Assembly (NCBI GenBank): GCA_002083405.1
Contig: LVWT01000017.1
Span: forward strand, 124,001 to 188,000
DNA: 64,000 bases
DNA from: Nitrospira sp. SG-bin2
GTDB lineage: Bacteria; Nitrospirota; Nitrospiria; Nitrospirales; Nitrospiraceae
Direction: 5' to 3'
The notes beneath the pieces were generated by a model, which did not search any database, had not been told where the DNA came from, and saw nothing but the letters and a program-made list of their open reading frames with translations. Shown here in pieces: positions 33,460 through 41,818 of this stretch. The number at the start of each line of letters is the position of its first letter. Position 1 is the stretch's first letter. The position numbers were made by a program, and so were the translations under genes.

Positions 33460-34389
33460 ATGCCTGAGCCACGGTCGCTGAAGTTCTATCAGGCCGACGT
33501 GTTTACCTCCCAGCCGTTCGGAGGGAATCCGGTCGCCGTCATTCCCGATGCGCAAGGGTTGAGCGACGATCTGCTGCAGCAGATCGCGCGCGAAATGAAT
33601 CTGTCCGAGACGGTCTTTGTCTTTCCCCCGACCGATCCGGCCGCCGTGGCGCGGCTGCGCATCTTTACTCCCACGCAGGAAATTCCGTTCGCCGGCCATC
33701 CGGTCCTGGGCACGTTCTTTATTCTGGCCGAGCTGGGAATCATCTCTGTGAAAGAACCGGTCACGCGGCTGATGCAGGAGTGCAATATCGGGTTGTTCCC
33801 CGTTGAACTGCACGCGGATGATGGGCAGGTTGAGCAGGTGGTGATGACACAGCCCAAACCGGAGTTTCTTGGGCCAATCGAAGAGACGGAGGACCTCTAC
33901 AAAGTTGCCGCGGCCCTGGGCCTGTCGAAGCACGTGATTGCCGACACCAAGTGGCCGATCGAAGCCGTCTCCACCGGACTGCCGGTATTGATCGTGCCGG
34001 TGCGGACACTGACGGCAGTCCGATCGATCCGTCCCGATGCCTCGGCGATTGCGGATGTGTGCCGCCGGTATGGCGCGAACGGCATCATGGTGTTTACCAC
34101 CGTCACGGTGGAGCCCTCTTCTACGGTGCATACCAGGATGTTTGCCCCGTCAATCGGGATTCTGGAAGATCCTGCGACAGGCAGCGCGAGCGGCGCCTTA
34201 GGCGCCTACCTGGTCCAGAACGGCGTCGTTGATGTGGCGCCGGTCACTGAAATCATCGCCGAACAGGGTTATGAAATCGATCGGCCTTCGCGCGTGTACG
34301 TCCGGGTGGATTCAGACGACGACATCATTCAATCGGTCAAGGTGGGAGGGCAGTGTGTGCGGGTGTTGGAGGGGACGCTGAGATTCTAG
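33460..34389 (+). CDS. PhzF family isomerase-like protein
   Basis: 309 residues of the PhzF/diaminopimelate epimerase fold. It starts LKFYQADVFTSQPFGGNPVA, has MNLSETVFVFPP with the catalytic Glu, PFAGHPVLGTFF, and EDPATGSASGALGAYL in the second half. PhzF itself isomerises an intermediate of phenazine synthesis, but most family members have unknown substrates and no phenazine genes are present here. It is divergent from the J-like gene. Confidence 0.88.
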   Translation: MPEPRSLKFYQADVFTSQPFGGNPVAVIPDAQGLSDDLLQQIAREMNLSETVFVFPPTDPAAVARLRIFTPTQEIPFAGHPVLGTFFILAELGIISVKEPVTRLMQECNIGLFPVELHADDGQVEQVVMTQPKPEFLGPIEETEDLYKVAAALGLSKHVIADTKWPIEAVSTGLPVLIVPVRTLTAVRSIRPDASAIADVCRRYGANGIMVFTTVTVEPSSTVHTRMFAPSIGILEDPATGSASGALGAYLVQNGVVDVAPVTEIIAEQGYEIDRPSRVYVRVDSDDDIIQSVKVGGQCVRVLEGTLRF

Positions 34390-34514
34390 CAGGATGATGA
34401 AAACGCCATCTCACCGCGTTCTCAGTCGCATGTCTCCTTGCGACGTACCCCAGAGGGTACGCCTCAGTTGCCATGCTCCCTGCGGCCTTGTGACATGCCG
34501 TTTTGATCATCCTC
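34390..34514. repeat. Intergenic palindromic repeat (CAGGATGATGAAAA family)
   Basis: About 125 bp with inverted ends (CAGGATGATGAAAACG at 34390-34405 and CGTTTTGATCATCCT near 34499-34513) and a central perfect hairpin GTACCC-CAGA-GGGTAC. It separates phzF from the oxidoreductase gene. Confidence 0.72.
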
Positions 34515-34566
34515 CGATCTGGTTACGAAGAAAGTAATAAGATTAAACCGTTAGGGGTGGTATGAA

Positions 34567-35598
34567 ATGAAAGCGGTATTGTTTCGTGAACATGGCGGGC
34601 CGGAGAAGTTGTCCTATGGGGATTTGCCGACGCCGACGATCGGTACGGGAGAGGTCCTCGTTCGGGTCAAGGCCTGCGCATTGAACCATCTCGACATTTG
34701 GATCAGGCAGGGAAACCCTGCCTATCCGATTCCGTTGCCTCATGTGTCCGGATCGGATATCGCAGGGGTTGTCGAGCAGGTTGGAGGACAGGTTAGGGGA
34801 GTAACTGTTGGAGCAAGGGTGTTCGTCTCACCGGGACTCAGTTGCTGGAAGTGTGAGAACTGTCTGGCCGGTCGGGATAATTTCTGCAGCACATTCGGAA
34901 TCATTGGGGCGAAGACTCATGGCGGCTATGCCGAGTATGTGAAGGTGCCGGTTCGCAATGTCCTGCCGATGTCGGAGAACCTGACGTTTGAGCAGGCTGC
35001 GGCCTTTCCGCTTGTCTCCGTGACAGCCTCGCACATGCTGTTTGCGCTGGCTGGACTGCAACATGGAGAGACGGTGTTGATTATGGGCGCGGGAAGCGGA
35101 GTGGGGAGCATGGCGATTCAGCTGGCCAAGCTGGCCGGGGCGCGGGTCATCACGACGGTCGGGTCCGACGAGAAAATTCCCAAGGCCGTGGTCCTTGGCG
35201 CCGATGCGGTCATCAATCACAGTAAAGAAAAGGTGGCGGAGCGTGTGAAGCTGCTGACCGAAGGGAAGGGCGTTGACGTGGTCATCGAGCACATCGGCCC
35301 GGAGGTCTGGGAAACGTGCCTGGCCTCCCTGGCCAAGGGCGGCCGATTGATCACCTGCGGCGCCACGACCGGAGCAGAGGTCAAGCTGGACCTCCGCTAT
35401 ATGTACTCACGCCAGTTCACGATTAAAGGTTCCTACATGGGAACGCGAGCCGAGTTGGTGAAGGCGGCAGAGCTCATGGGCCAGAAGCGGTTGATACCCG
35501 TGATCGATCGCACCTATCCGCTGCGGGAGGCCCGTGCGGCACAGGAGCTTATGTTGGGTCGAAAGTTCTTTGGCAAGATCGTACTGACCCTTGACTGA
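34567..35598 (+). CDS. Zinc-containing alcohol dehydrogenase/quinone oxidoreductase family protein
   Basis: 343 residues of the MDR superfamily. The N-terminal GroES-like domain has NHLDIWIRQG and HVSGSDIAGVVEQVG. The structural-zinc lobe is intact (CWKCENCLAGRDNFC, four Cys). The NAD(P)-binding loop is GAGSGVGSMAIQLAK. It ends KFFGKIVLTLD. The catalytic-zinc residues are not fully clear: the usual first Cys is replaced by Asn in ALNHLD, as in quinone oxidoreductases, although the structural lobe suggests an ADH ancestry. Substrate unknown. Confidence 0.88.
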   Translation: MKAVLFREHGGPEKLSYGDLPTPTIGTGEVLVRVKACALNHLDIWIRQGNPAYPIPLPHVSGSDIAGVVEQVGGQVRGVTVGARVFVSPGLSCWKCENCLAGRDNFCSTFGIIGAKTHGGYAEYVKVPVRNVLPMSENLTFEQAAAFPLVSVTASHMLFALAGLQHGETVLIMGAGSGVGSMAIQLAKLAGARVITTVGSDEKIPKAVVLGADAVINHSKEKVAERVKLLTEGKGVDVVIEHIGPEVWETCLASLAKGGRLITCGATTGAEVKLDLRYMYSRQFTIKGSYMGTRAELVKAAELMGQKRLIPVIDRTYPLREARAAQELMLGRKFFGKIVLTLD

Positions 35599-35643
35599 AG
35601 ACTACTGATAGTCATTTGAAACCTTTGTTGAAGGGAGAAACGT

Positions 35644-36078
35644 ATGTCCACCGTGTCGAAGATCATGAACAAGAAACCTAAGAGTGTGGGGCCGAAGACC
35701 TCGATTGCCAGCGCCGCGAAGACTATGCGTTCGGGGCGGGTCGGGTCATTGTTTGTGAAGAAGGGGAAAGCGTTAGTTGGTGTTGTCACGGATACGGACA
35801 TCGTGCGGCGCGCCGTAGCGAGTGGCAAGCCGTTGGGCAAGTTGACGGTTGAGAAGATCATGACCAGCCCTGTTTGCACGATTGAGGAGAACAGCACGAT
35901 CGACGATGCCCAGGACATGATGGCGGACTTGGGTGTGCGGCATCTTGGCGTGACGAAAGGCGGCGCGATTGTGGGCGTGATCTCGGTGCGCGATCTGCTG
36001 CTGCATTACAAGCGGTACGCGCAGTCAGCGATTTCAGCAGGGGGGACGTATTCGGAACCGAAGATCTCGCAGGATTAG
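35644..36078 (+). CDS. CBS-domain pair protein
   Basis: 144 residues forming one Bateman module. CBS1 runs from KIMNKKPKSVGPKTSIASAA to VVTDTDIVRRAVASG; CBS2 from KIMTSPVCTIEENSTIDDAQ to VGVISVRDLLLHY. Such stand-alone pairs bind adenosine nucleotides and sense energy state. Good AAGGGAG before ATG 35644. A strong hairpin follows at 36087. Confidence 0.9.
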   Translation: MSTVSKIMNKKPKSVGPKTSIASAAKTMRSGRVGSLFVKKGKALVGVVTDTDIVRRAVASGKPLGKLTVEKIMTSPVCTIEENSTIDDAQDMMADLGVRHLGVTKGGAIVGVISVRDLLLHYKRYAQSAISAGGTYSEPKISQD

Positions 36079-36086
36079 GCACCGTG

Positions 36087-36138
36087 AGGGGTAAGGAGTT
36101 AGGCCGGAACAGCAGTTTCCGGTAATCTCCTTACCCCT
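36087..36138. terminator. Bidirectional hairpin between convergent genes
   Basis: A 12-base perfect stem AGGGGTAAGGAG (36087-36098) with CTCCTTACCCCT (36127-36138) encloses a second stem CCGGAA/TTCCGG. It sits between the CBS gene (plus) and moaB (minus). There is no T-run, so it may stop transcription only weakly or protect 3' ends. Confidence 0.55.
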
Positions 36139-36164
36139 TACGACTAACCACTTATCAGCTATGG

Positions 36165-36698
36165 TTACTTCGTGAGTTCTTTTACGAGGTGGCCCAGTTC
36201 GGGCAGGATGAGTTTTTCCATCGCCAGGCGCACGGCATGTTCGGAGCCTGGGATTGAGAACACGACACAGCCGTTGACAACGCCGGCGGTGGCGCGGCTC
36301 ATCATGGCCGGTGAGCCGATTTCCTGATACGTCAGATAACGAAAAAGTTCGCCGAATCCTTCCAGGCGCTTTTCCAACATTGAATTGACAGCTTCAAACG
36401 TCGAATCCCGCCTTGAGATACCAGTTCCACCGTTGACGATGACGACCTGGGCGGCATGCTTGAACGATCCCAACGCAATGCGATGCGCGATCTGTCCCGG
36501 GTCGTCTTTGACGATATGGTAGGCCACAATCTTGTGACCCTGTCCCTCAAGCAGCTGTTGGATGAGCTGACCGCTCGTGTCGGTCTCCGGCGTTCTTGTG
36601 TCGCTGCACGTGATCACCATGCAGTTGATTGACCGTGGCGCATCCTGCTTGTGTTCATGGGCTGGTGTGTTCGTCATGTCGTATGCCTGGTTCTTCAT
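36165..36698 (-). CDS. moaB: Molybdenum cofactor biosynthesis protein MoaB
   Basis: 177 residues of the MoaB/MogA fold, which adenylylates molybdopterin. Landmarks: CMVITCSDTRTPETDTSG, VKDDPGQIAHRI, VVIVNGGTGISRRDSTFEAV, FRYLTYQEIGSPAMMSRATA, VVFSIPGSEHAVRLAMEKLI. Lengths of about 170 are normal. The start could also be the ATG eight codons in. Mo enzymes such as nitrite oxidoreductase and nitrate reductase would need this cofactor, but none is in the window. Confidence 0.92.
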   Translation of the reverse strand: MKNQAYDMTNTPAHEHKQDAPRSINCMVITCSDTRTPETDTSGQLIQQLLEGQGHKIVAYHIVKDDPGQIAHRIALGSFKHAAQVVIVNGGTGISRRDSTFEAVNSMLEKRLEGFGELFRYLTYQEIGSPAMMSRATAGVVNGCVVFSIPGSEHAVRLAMEKLILPELGHLVKELTK

Positions 36699-36779
36699 GC
36701 TGTAAAATGGTCAAGGCGCAGCAATGGCTGAGCTCTCAAAGGGGGGCTTCAAATGGAGCCTCAACCTTTTTCGCCTAAC

Positions 36780-37106
36780 CTATCGCCATGCTGCATCTGG
36801 GTTGAGTTTTGCGACCGGGGTTCCCTTGGCGATGTGTTCGTCCAGGATTGTCGCGACATCAGCCTCAGTGACTTTCGAGTACCATGTATTGTCCGGGTAC
36901 ACGACAACGGTCGGACCCTGTTCGCAGGGACCGAGGCAGCCGGTGGCGCTTACCAGGACCTGGCCCGGGGGCACAGCGCGTTGCATCAATCCCATGTTGA
37001 AGGCCATGAGCAGCTGTCCGGCTCCGGCGCTTCCACATGAAGGTTTTGGATGGCCCGGCGGGCGTGAGTTGGTGCAGACGAGAATGTGATATTTAGGTTT
37101 CGGCAT
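36780..37106 (-). CDS. Thioredoxin-like [2Fe-2S] ferredoxin
   Basis: 108 residues. It begins PKPKYHILVCTNSRPPG and carries CTN..SCGSAGA followed by ATGCLGPCEQGPTVVVYPDN, the Cys ladder of thioredoxin-fold [2Fe-2S] ferredoxins (two Cys in the N-terminal half, then Cx3C). YPDNTWYSKVTEADV is a typical ending block. An electron carrier for unknown partners; relatives occur beside nitrogenase and respiratory genes. Confidence 0.9.
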   Translation of the reverse strand: MPKPKYHILVCTNSRPPGHPKPSCGSAGAGQLLMAFNMGLMQRAVPPGQVLVSATGCLGPCEQGPTVVVYPDNTWYSKVTEADVATILDEHIAKGTPVAKLNPDAAWR

Positions 37107-37269
37107 AGTCTCCTCAATTGATACAGCGAACCTCTCATGAGATCCGAACGGGAATTTATAGCATATTAGCCCGGAGCGTGCACAGAGCGAAGAGCATTAT
37201 AGTTCAGGTACGTGACAAACTCGTTGCCTCTGTTTCGTGCCATGCGCATACACCAGTCACGCATTAGAT

Positions 37270-37713
37270 TTATCGTGGCCTATACGATTCCCACTGTTGA
37301 ACTGCTTCTTGGGGAAGTTTCCACTGTGTAAGCCCTTTCATGACCCAGTCGAGATAGTGGTCTTTGGCTTTGAATTTGCCGATCGGATTCGCAGCGTAGG
37401 TGGTGACGAGTTCCTTGGATCCGGCTTCGTTGAGTACTGTGATTTGCAGGTGCCGATAGGCCCCCTGAGGGACATCTTGCTCGAACTCATCCATGAGCGT
37501 CAGATCCTCATCGGTCACCTCGAATACACCCCCCCAGACTTTCTCACCCGGCGATGGTACGATGCTCGCGAGGCCGCAGCGCCATTGAGATGACCAGCGG
37601 CAGAACTTGATTGTGTGGTCCGCCAGTGTGGCGAGGTAGAGGAACCGGTGCTCCGGGGCGCGTCGCTTCAGCTGGACGGGGTTCAGATGATCGGCATATA
37701 GAAAAAACTTCAT
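37270..37713 (-). CDS. Gamma-glutamylcyclotransferase-like protein
   Basis: 147 residues of the GGCT/AIG2 fold: FFLYADHLNPVQLKRRAPEH at the N-terminus, VWGGVFEVTDEDLTLMDEFE with the conserved Asp-Glu region, and YRHLQITVLN. Members release 5-oxoproline from gamma-glutamyl compounds. The N-terminal YADHLN replaces the YGSxL loop, so the substrate may differ. Confidence 0.8.
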   Translation of the reverse strand: MKFFLYADHLNPVQLKRRAPEHRFLYLATLADHTIKFCRWSSQWRCGLASIVPSPGEKVWGGVFEVTDEDLTLMDEFEQDVPQGAYRHLQITVLNEAGSKELVTTYAANPIGKFKAKDHYLDWVMKGLTQWKLPQEAVQQWESYRPR

Positions 37714-37874
37714 TCGATGCGCTCATGCATTTTTGATGACTGCCGGTATTTGTAGCACACGGGCTTTTCGTCAAACAAGCGTTGCCCTGCGTCACCACGC
37801 GGCTTGACGATTGCGTGATCACCTGTCATGAATGAGACAGGTAAGATAATCGCTGTCCTGGCTAGGCTGCCCTC

Positions 37875-38393
37875 ATGGCGGTCTCGCCGCGAAATGGGTT
37901 CCCAACTCAATCAATGGCTGAGGATCGTTCCAATACGCAGTCGTCGTCTCCATCGCCTGTCGTCATCAGGCTGATTCGCGTTGCGGTGATTTTCGTACTG
38001 ATGCTGGGGGCGGGTTATTATTCCTGGAAGCAGCTGTCTCCTTCCCTTCCTACGCAGGGCCAGCGCGAGGCGGAAGCGTTGGCCCTCGTGCAGTCCTCCC
38101 GCGCCATCGGCTCCGGCACGATCCTGGATGCGATGAATCATCATGTGCGATCAATGAAGGAGCGCGGGCAAGGGGTGCGGCTCGGGGAGTGGCGTGTGAA
38201 GCATGTCGAAGGCGATGTGTATGAAATCCGCGTGCAACTGCGGGATCAAAGTGTGCGCGGCCAGTGGTTCGAGCGGGAATTCATCTGGCACGCACATCTC
38301 AAGCTGAAGAAAGTGAATGCAGCGTCGCTCCCGGCGGATGGCGTCACGCCCAAAGACCCGGATGCGGAACAGTCACCAGTGCCGCTACCGTAG
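37875..38393 (+). CDS. Hypothetical single-pass membrane protein
   Basis: 172 residues with one membrane helix (VVIRLIRVAVIFVLMLGAGY), then a periplasmic domain of about 110 residues (LGEWRVKHVEGDVYEIRVQL, RGQWFEREFIWHAHLKLKKV) and a Pro-rich tail. The start may instead be ATG 37914; neither has a clear ribosome site. I do not recognise a family. It stands alone. Confidence 0.6.
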   Translation: MAVSPRNGFPTQSMAEDRSNTQSSSPSPVVIRLIRVAVIFVLMLGAGYYSWKQLSPSLPTQGQREAEALALVQSSRAIGSGTILDAMNHHVRSMKERGQGVRLGEWRVKHVEGDVYEIRVQLRDQSVRGQWFEREFIWHAHLKLKKVNAASLPADGVTPKDPDAEQSPVPLP

Positions 38394-38439
38394 GCTCTCG
38401 TATCGCGTCGTTCGTATCTTGTGAAGCGCAGTCGGGTGA

Positions 38440-38556
38440 AAGAGCCTATGGCGTATGGCTGATGGCCAGAACGGGAGCAAGAGCATATAGCCAATAGCGT
38501 ATGGCACGAGACTGAGATGAAGAGTTTCTGCTATACGCCATAAGCTATACGCTCTT
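38440..38556. repeat. Intergenic palindrome, GAGCGTATAGC family
   Basis: GAGCATATAGCCAATAGCGT..GGCA faces TGCTATACGCCATAAGCTAT..GCTC. The arms are inverted with few mismatches. It resembles the palindromes at 32964 and 40927. Confidence 0.65.
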
Positions 38557-38568
38557 GATCTTAACGGG

Positions 38569-38898
38569 TTAGGGCGCAACCAAGCCGGGAGGCAATGAGA
38601 TTTGGATGTGGGTCCCTTCCACGCGAACCTGGCAGCAAGGCACTTCGAAGTTTGGATTATTCTCTCGTTGTCCGGTGACGACGTTGAACTTCCAGCCGTG
38701 CCAGGGACATTCGACAACGGAACCATGTAACTTTCCTTCCCCCAGCGGACCGCCGGCGTGGGGGCAGGCGTTATCGATGGCGTAGAACGTTCCCTCTATA
38801 TTGAAGACGGCGATCCAGACACCGTTGATCTCCACAGTGCGTCCGGTTCCCGGTGGGATGTCCTGAACCTCTGCGACGGTGGTGAAGTCGCTTATCAT
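38569..38898 (-). CDS. Rieske-type [2Fe-2S] ferredoxin
   Basis: 109 residues. Both Rieske boxes are intact: CPHAGGPL and CPWHGWKFN, each providing one Cys and one His. The N-terminus (FTTVAEVQDIPPGTGRTVEI) fits NirD/assimilatory-type or dioxygenase ferredoxins. There is no membrane anchor, so it is a soluble carrier. No oxygenase or nitrite reductase partner is adjacent. Confidence 0.92.
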   Translation of the reverse strand: MISDFTTVAEVQDIPPGTGRTVEINGVWIAVFNIEGTFYAIDNACPHAGGPLGEGKLHGSVVECPWHGWKFNVVTGQRENNPNFEVPCCQVRVEGTHIQISLPPGLVAP

Positions 38899-39059
38899 AG
38901 GGAGATCCGCCTGTGTTGTGGGGTTATGGGCCCTGCGAGAGAGGGGCGATTGCTTGATTTCACTCTAGGCATATGGCATAGACATACAGGAGCATATCCC
39001 GGCCTATCGAACGATCTCTGCTCTCGAATAGGGGGCTTGATTGGTAATGAGGTTGTTGC

Positions 39060-39605
39060 ATGGAAATGACTCTCCTCCTCAATTCGACCTATGAACCCCT
39101 CCGGGTTGTCCATTGGCAAAAAGCGATCGCGCTCCTCTGGCAAGGCAAAGTTGAGGTCCTTGAAGTTTACGACCGTGAGATCCACGGTATCTCCCTGACG
39201 ATTAAACTTCCGGCGGTGATGCGGCTGCTCAAGCTGGTGCGGCTGAAGGACAGCCACCGCGCCGTCAAGTTTTCCCGCATCAATATTTTTACGCGCGACG
39301 GCTACACCTGCCAGTATTGTAATCATCGGTTCCGGACGGAAGAACTGACGTTCGATCATGTCGTGCCCATCGCCAAAGGCGGTAAGAAGACGTGGGAAAA
39401 TATTGTGACCGCCTGCTGGCGGTGCAATAACCGGAAGAGCGGCCGCACACCGGATGAAGCCGGCATGAAATTAAAGAAACGGCCGGTGAAGCCGCGATGG
39501 AGTCCAGTGATCACGATCACCATCGGTATCCGCAATACGCCGGAAAGCTGGCGTGACTATCTCTACTGGAATATGGAGTTGGATGCGGATCCGGCTGAAA
39601 CATAG
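39060..39605 (+). CDS. HNH endonuclease family protein
   Basis: 181 residues. An N-terminal domain of about 70 residues (LLLNSTYEPLRVVHWQKAIA) precedes the HNH core: YTCQYCNHRF, LTFDHVVPIAKGGKKTWENI, ACWRCNNRKSGRTPDEAGM. The zinc CxxC pairs and the catalytic DH-N-N set are present. This two-part architecture is widespread in chromosomes outside restriction systems; its role is unknown. Confidence 0.88.
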   Translation: MEMTLLLNSTYEPLRVVHWQKAIALLWQGKVEVLEVYDREIHGISLTIKLPAVMRLLKLVRLKDSHRAVKFSRINIFTRDGYTCQYCNHRFRTEELTFDHVVPIAKGGKKTWENIVTACWRCNNRKSGRTPDEAGMKLKKRPVKPRWSPVITITIGIRNTPESWRDYLYWNMELDADPAET

Positions 39606-39803
39606 TTGTTCGGTCGCCGTTCTTCATTGTCAATGGCCGGGCTCGCCTGTGCTCCTCACTCAATACCCAACAGTCTCGTCTCGCGGCCAGTAACGCCGCA
39701 TTATAGCGACAGTTCCAGCCAAGAAAAAGAGACTGCCTGGTTTACGGTCGAAAACCGCCTATTGTATGATGCGCGCAATGCTTACTTGCTAGGAGTGTTG
39801 ACG

Positions 39804-40430
39804 ATGGCTGCAAATCCGGGCTTCCCCTTAGTTCTTGATGTAAAAAGTTGGACGGTGTTGGTGATCGGCGGAGATGATGAAGCGTCCGACAAGACGCAAC
39901 GATTGCTCGAATCCGGCGCGCGCGTCACGGTCATCAGCCCGACGCTCAACGAAACCTTGCGAACCTTGGCGGCTTCGGCGAAGGTCATTCATCGTGGACG
40001 GCATTTCCGTGACACGGATCTTGATCATGCCATTTTGGTGTTGAACACGCTGCGCGGTGACCGTGATTTTGCGAGGGCTCTGCTGGCCAAGGCAAAGGAG
40101 AAGGGGGTGTTAGTCTGGTCGGTGGATTTTCCGGAAGCCTCGAGCGTCACGATGCCGGCGGTGGTGGCGTCGGGCCATGCGCGAGTGGCCATCAGCACGA
40201 GCGGCGTCGCGCCGGCTCTGTCAGGTTTCATGAAGGAAGATCTGGAGCGAATTTTGGACCCTGAGTTTGCCGCCTTTGTGGATTGGCTGGGGGAATTGCG
40301 GGAACAAGCCAAAGCAAATGAGCCTGATGCCGAGAAGCGCCGAGCGCTCCTGCGCGAAGCCTTGGATGGCTTTCGCCTGTTGGGCAAGGTGCAATATCCG
40401 AAGGTCTGGTTGGAGAGGAAGAAGACGTAA
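39804..40430 (+). CDS. Precorrin-2 dehydrogenase/sirohydrochlorin ferrochelatase-like protein
   Basis: 208 residues corresponding to the N-terminal bifunctional part of CysG (Met8/CysG-N). It has FPLVLDVKSWTVLVIGGDDE with the NAD loop, GARVTVISPTLNE, and SVTMPAVVASGHARVAISTS, GVAPALSGFMKEDLE. It oxidises precorrin-2 and inserts iron to give sirohaem. The canonical GGG of the Rossmann loop is GGD here. No uroporphyrinogen methyltransferase domain is fused. AGGAG eight bases before ATG 39804 decides the start over the longer upstream frame. Confidence 0.87.
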   Translation: MAANPGFPLVLDVKSWTVLVIGGDDEASDKTQRLLESGARVTVISPTLNETLRTLAASAKVIHRGRHFRDTDLDHAILVLNTLRGDRDFARALLAKAKEKGVLVWSVDFPEASSVTMPAVVASGHARVAISTSGVAPALSGFMKEDLERILDPEFAAFVDWLGELREQAKANEPDAEKRRALLREALDGFRLLGKVQYPKVWLERKKT

Positions 40431-40607
40431 GGGGTGAGGCGTAAGGCGTGAGGGGATGGACAATAGGGGATGGTTAATGGGAAATGGGGGAGAACCTAAG
40501 AAGTGCTGAGTTGTCGGTTTGTCTCTTCGCCATTCGCGACTTGCGACTTGCCACTCATGAGAAACAGGGGGGAAGGTCAGAGATAGAGGACAGAAGAAGG
40601 AGGCGTA
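40431..40607. repeat. Low-complexity intergenic repeat
   Basis: Direct units such as GTAAGGGGTGAGGCGTAAGG at 40429-40448 and GACTTGCGACTTGCCACTC further on. Similar units are seen at 30911, 36079 and 54483-54780. No gene. Confidence 0.5.
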
Positions 40608-40916
40608 ATGGTATTGCTTGAATTCAGTATGTCGCCGCTGGGAAAGAGCGAGAGCGTTGGGAAGTATGTGGCCCGCTCGCTCGACATTATCGATAAGAGC
40701 GGAGTGCCCTATCGGTTGAATCCGATGGGCACCGTGTTGGAAGGGGAATGGGATGACGTGTTCGGCGTGGTCAAGCAATGTTATGAACGGATGAGAAAGG
40801 ACTGCAAGCGCATTTCCTGCACAGTGAAGGTGGATTATCGCAAAGGCCATAAGGGCCGTTTACAGAGTAAAGTGGCGACTATCGAAAAAACGCTCAAGCG
40901 CTCAATCAAGCAGTGA
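40608..40916 (+). CDS. MTH1187/YkoF-like thiamine-binding protein
   Basis: 102 residues, the normal length. FSMSPLGKSESVGKYVARSL, DIIDKSGVPYRLNPMGTVLE and DVFGVVKQCYERM match the family of ferredoxin-like fold dimers that bind thiamine-related molecules. Cytosolic. AGGAGG stands before ATG 40608. It is likely a small carrier or regulator rather than an enzyme. Confidence 0.88.
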   Translation: MVLLEFSMSPLGKSESVGKYVARSLDIIDKSGVPYRLNPMGTVLEGEWDDVFGVVKQCYERMRKDCKRISCTVKVDYRKGHKGRLQSKVATIEKTLKRSIKQ

Positions 40917-40926
40917 GCGGACTGAA

Positions 40927-41034
40927 GGGAATAAGAGCTGATGGCCGATGGCATATGGCACGTAACCGAATCATGGGATTCGCTCGCTTCGAATCCCTCT
41001 CCAGTTCCCTGCCATCAGCCATACGCTCTTTCGG
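40927..41034. repeat. Intergenic palindrome, GAGCGTATAGC family
   Basis: GAGCTGATGGCCGATGGCAT..GGCA faces TGCCATCAGCCATACGCTC. It also holds an inner inverted repeat GGGATTCG..CGAATCCC. It lies just upstream of the pyr operon promoter. Confidence 0.6.
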
Positions 41035-41044
41035 CGGGGTACGC

Positions 41045-41073
41045 TTGACAGCAGCAGGGTGATTTCGTAATAT
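41045..41073 (+). promoter_or_regulatory. Promoter of the pyrimidine operon
   Basis: TTGACA (41045-41050), a 17-base spacer and TAATAT (41068-41073). The -35 is perfect. Transcription would start near 41080, nine bases before the PyrR-binding loop. Confidence 0.8.
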
Positions 41074-41088
41074 GCAAACACCTTTAAC

Positions 41089-41194
41089 GCTCATCCTGTG
41101 AGGTGAGCAAGGAGTTTGTTATGACAAGTGCGCCGGCTTGTGCCGGGTTTTGTAATGCAACCTTCTCACCAAGATACGGTGGGGAGGTTTTTTT
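41089..41194 (+). promoter_or_regulatory. PyrR attenuator leader (binding loop, antiterminator, terminator)
   Basis: A hairpin GCTCA-TCCTGTGAGG-TGAGC (41089-41108) contains CATCCTGTGAGGTG, which matches the PyrR-binding consensus ARUCCNGNGAGGYU at almost every position. The segment GGTGAGcAAGG (41102-41112) can pair with CCTTCTCACC (41161-41170) as an antiterminator. That same segment is also the left arm of a 12-bp terminator stem (41159-41170 with 41178-41189, two G-U pairs) followed by seven T. Binding of UMP-loaded PyrR would hold the first hairpin and allow termination. A further short hairpin CCGGC-TTGT-GCCGG lies at 41133-41146. Confidence 0.85.
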
Positions 41195-41244
41195 ATGCCG
41201 ATTCGCCGGGGTTGGGCCGGCCTACGATAGGAAGTAAGCGTCAC

Positions 41245-41805
41245 GTGACCACTGGAAACCATACACAGCCGAACGATGTGCGAGTCGTGATGGACGCCGG
41301 CGACATCGCCCGCGCGCTGACCCGCATCGCCCATGAAATCGTGGAACGCAATAAGGGCGTGAAGGATCTGGCGTTGGTCGGCATTCGTACGGGTGGCGTG
41401 TATCTGGCCCATCGTCTGGTGAAACGCATTCAGACTATCGAAGGGGCGCAGATTCCTATCGGTGAATTGGACATCACGCTGTATCGAGACGACCTCGCGC
41501 TTCGCAAGAATCAGCCGGTGTTGAGGAAAACATCCGTTCCGTTTGATATGGCGGATAAGGTGGTGGTGTTAGTGGATGATGTGCTGTTTACCGGGCGGAC
41601 GATACGTGCGGCGATGGACGGGTTGATGGATTTTGGACGGCCGGGAGAGATTCAGCTTGCGGTGTTGGTGGATCGCGGCCATCGGCAGCTGCCGATCAAA
41701 GCCAATTACATCGGGAAGAATCTTCCCACGTCGCGAGAAGAAAAAGTCCAGGTGTTGTTGGAAGAAGGCGGGGAAGATGACCGCGTGATCATCTTTAAAG
41801 CATGA
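41245..41805 (+). CDS. pyrR: Pyr operon regulator / uracil phosphoribosyltransferase
   Basis: RNA-binding attenuation protein with a PRPP-transferase fold. Landmarks: DIARALTRIAHEIVERNKGV, LVGIRTGGVYLAHRLVKRIQ, PIGELDITLYRDDL, the PRPP loop KVVVLVDDVLFTGRTIRAAM, and VLVDRGHRQLPIKANYIGKN. GTG 41245 (AGGAAG upstream) gives 186 residues, the family length; the frame extends further 5' only through the leader and its terminator, so longer starts are rejected. It is first in the pyr operon and would regulate its own leader. Confidence 0.93.
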   Translation: MTTGNHTQPNDVRVVMDAGDIARALTRIAHEIVERNKGVKDLALVGIRTGGVYLAHRLVKRIQTIEGAQIPIGELDITLYRDDLALRKNQPVLRKTSVPFDMADKVVVLVDDVLFTGRTIRAAMDGLMDFGRPGEIQLAVLVDRGHRQLPIKANYIGKNLPTSREEKVQVLLEEGGEDDRVIIFKA

Positions 41806-41818
41806 TGCGGAGGAGGCT

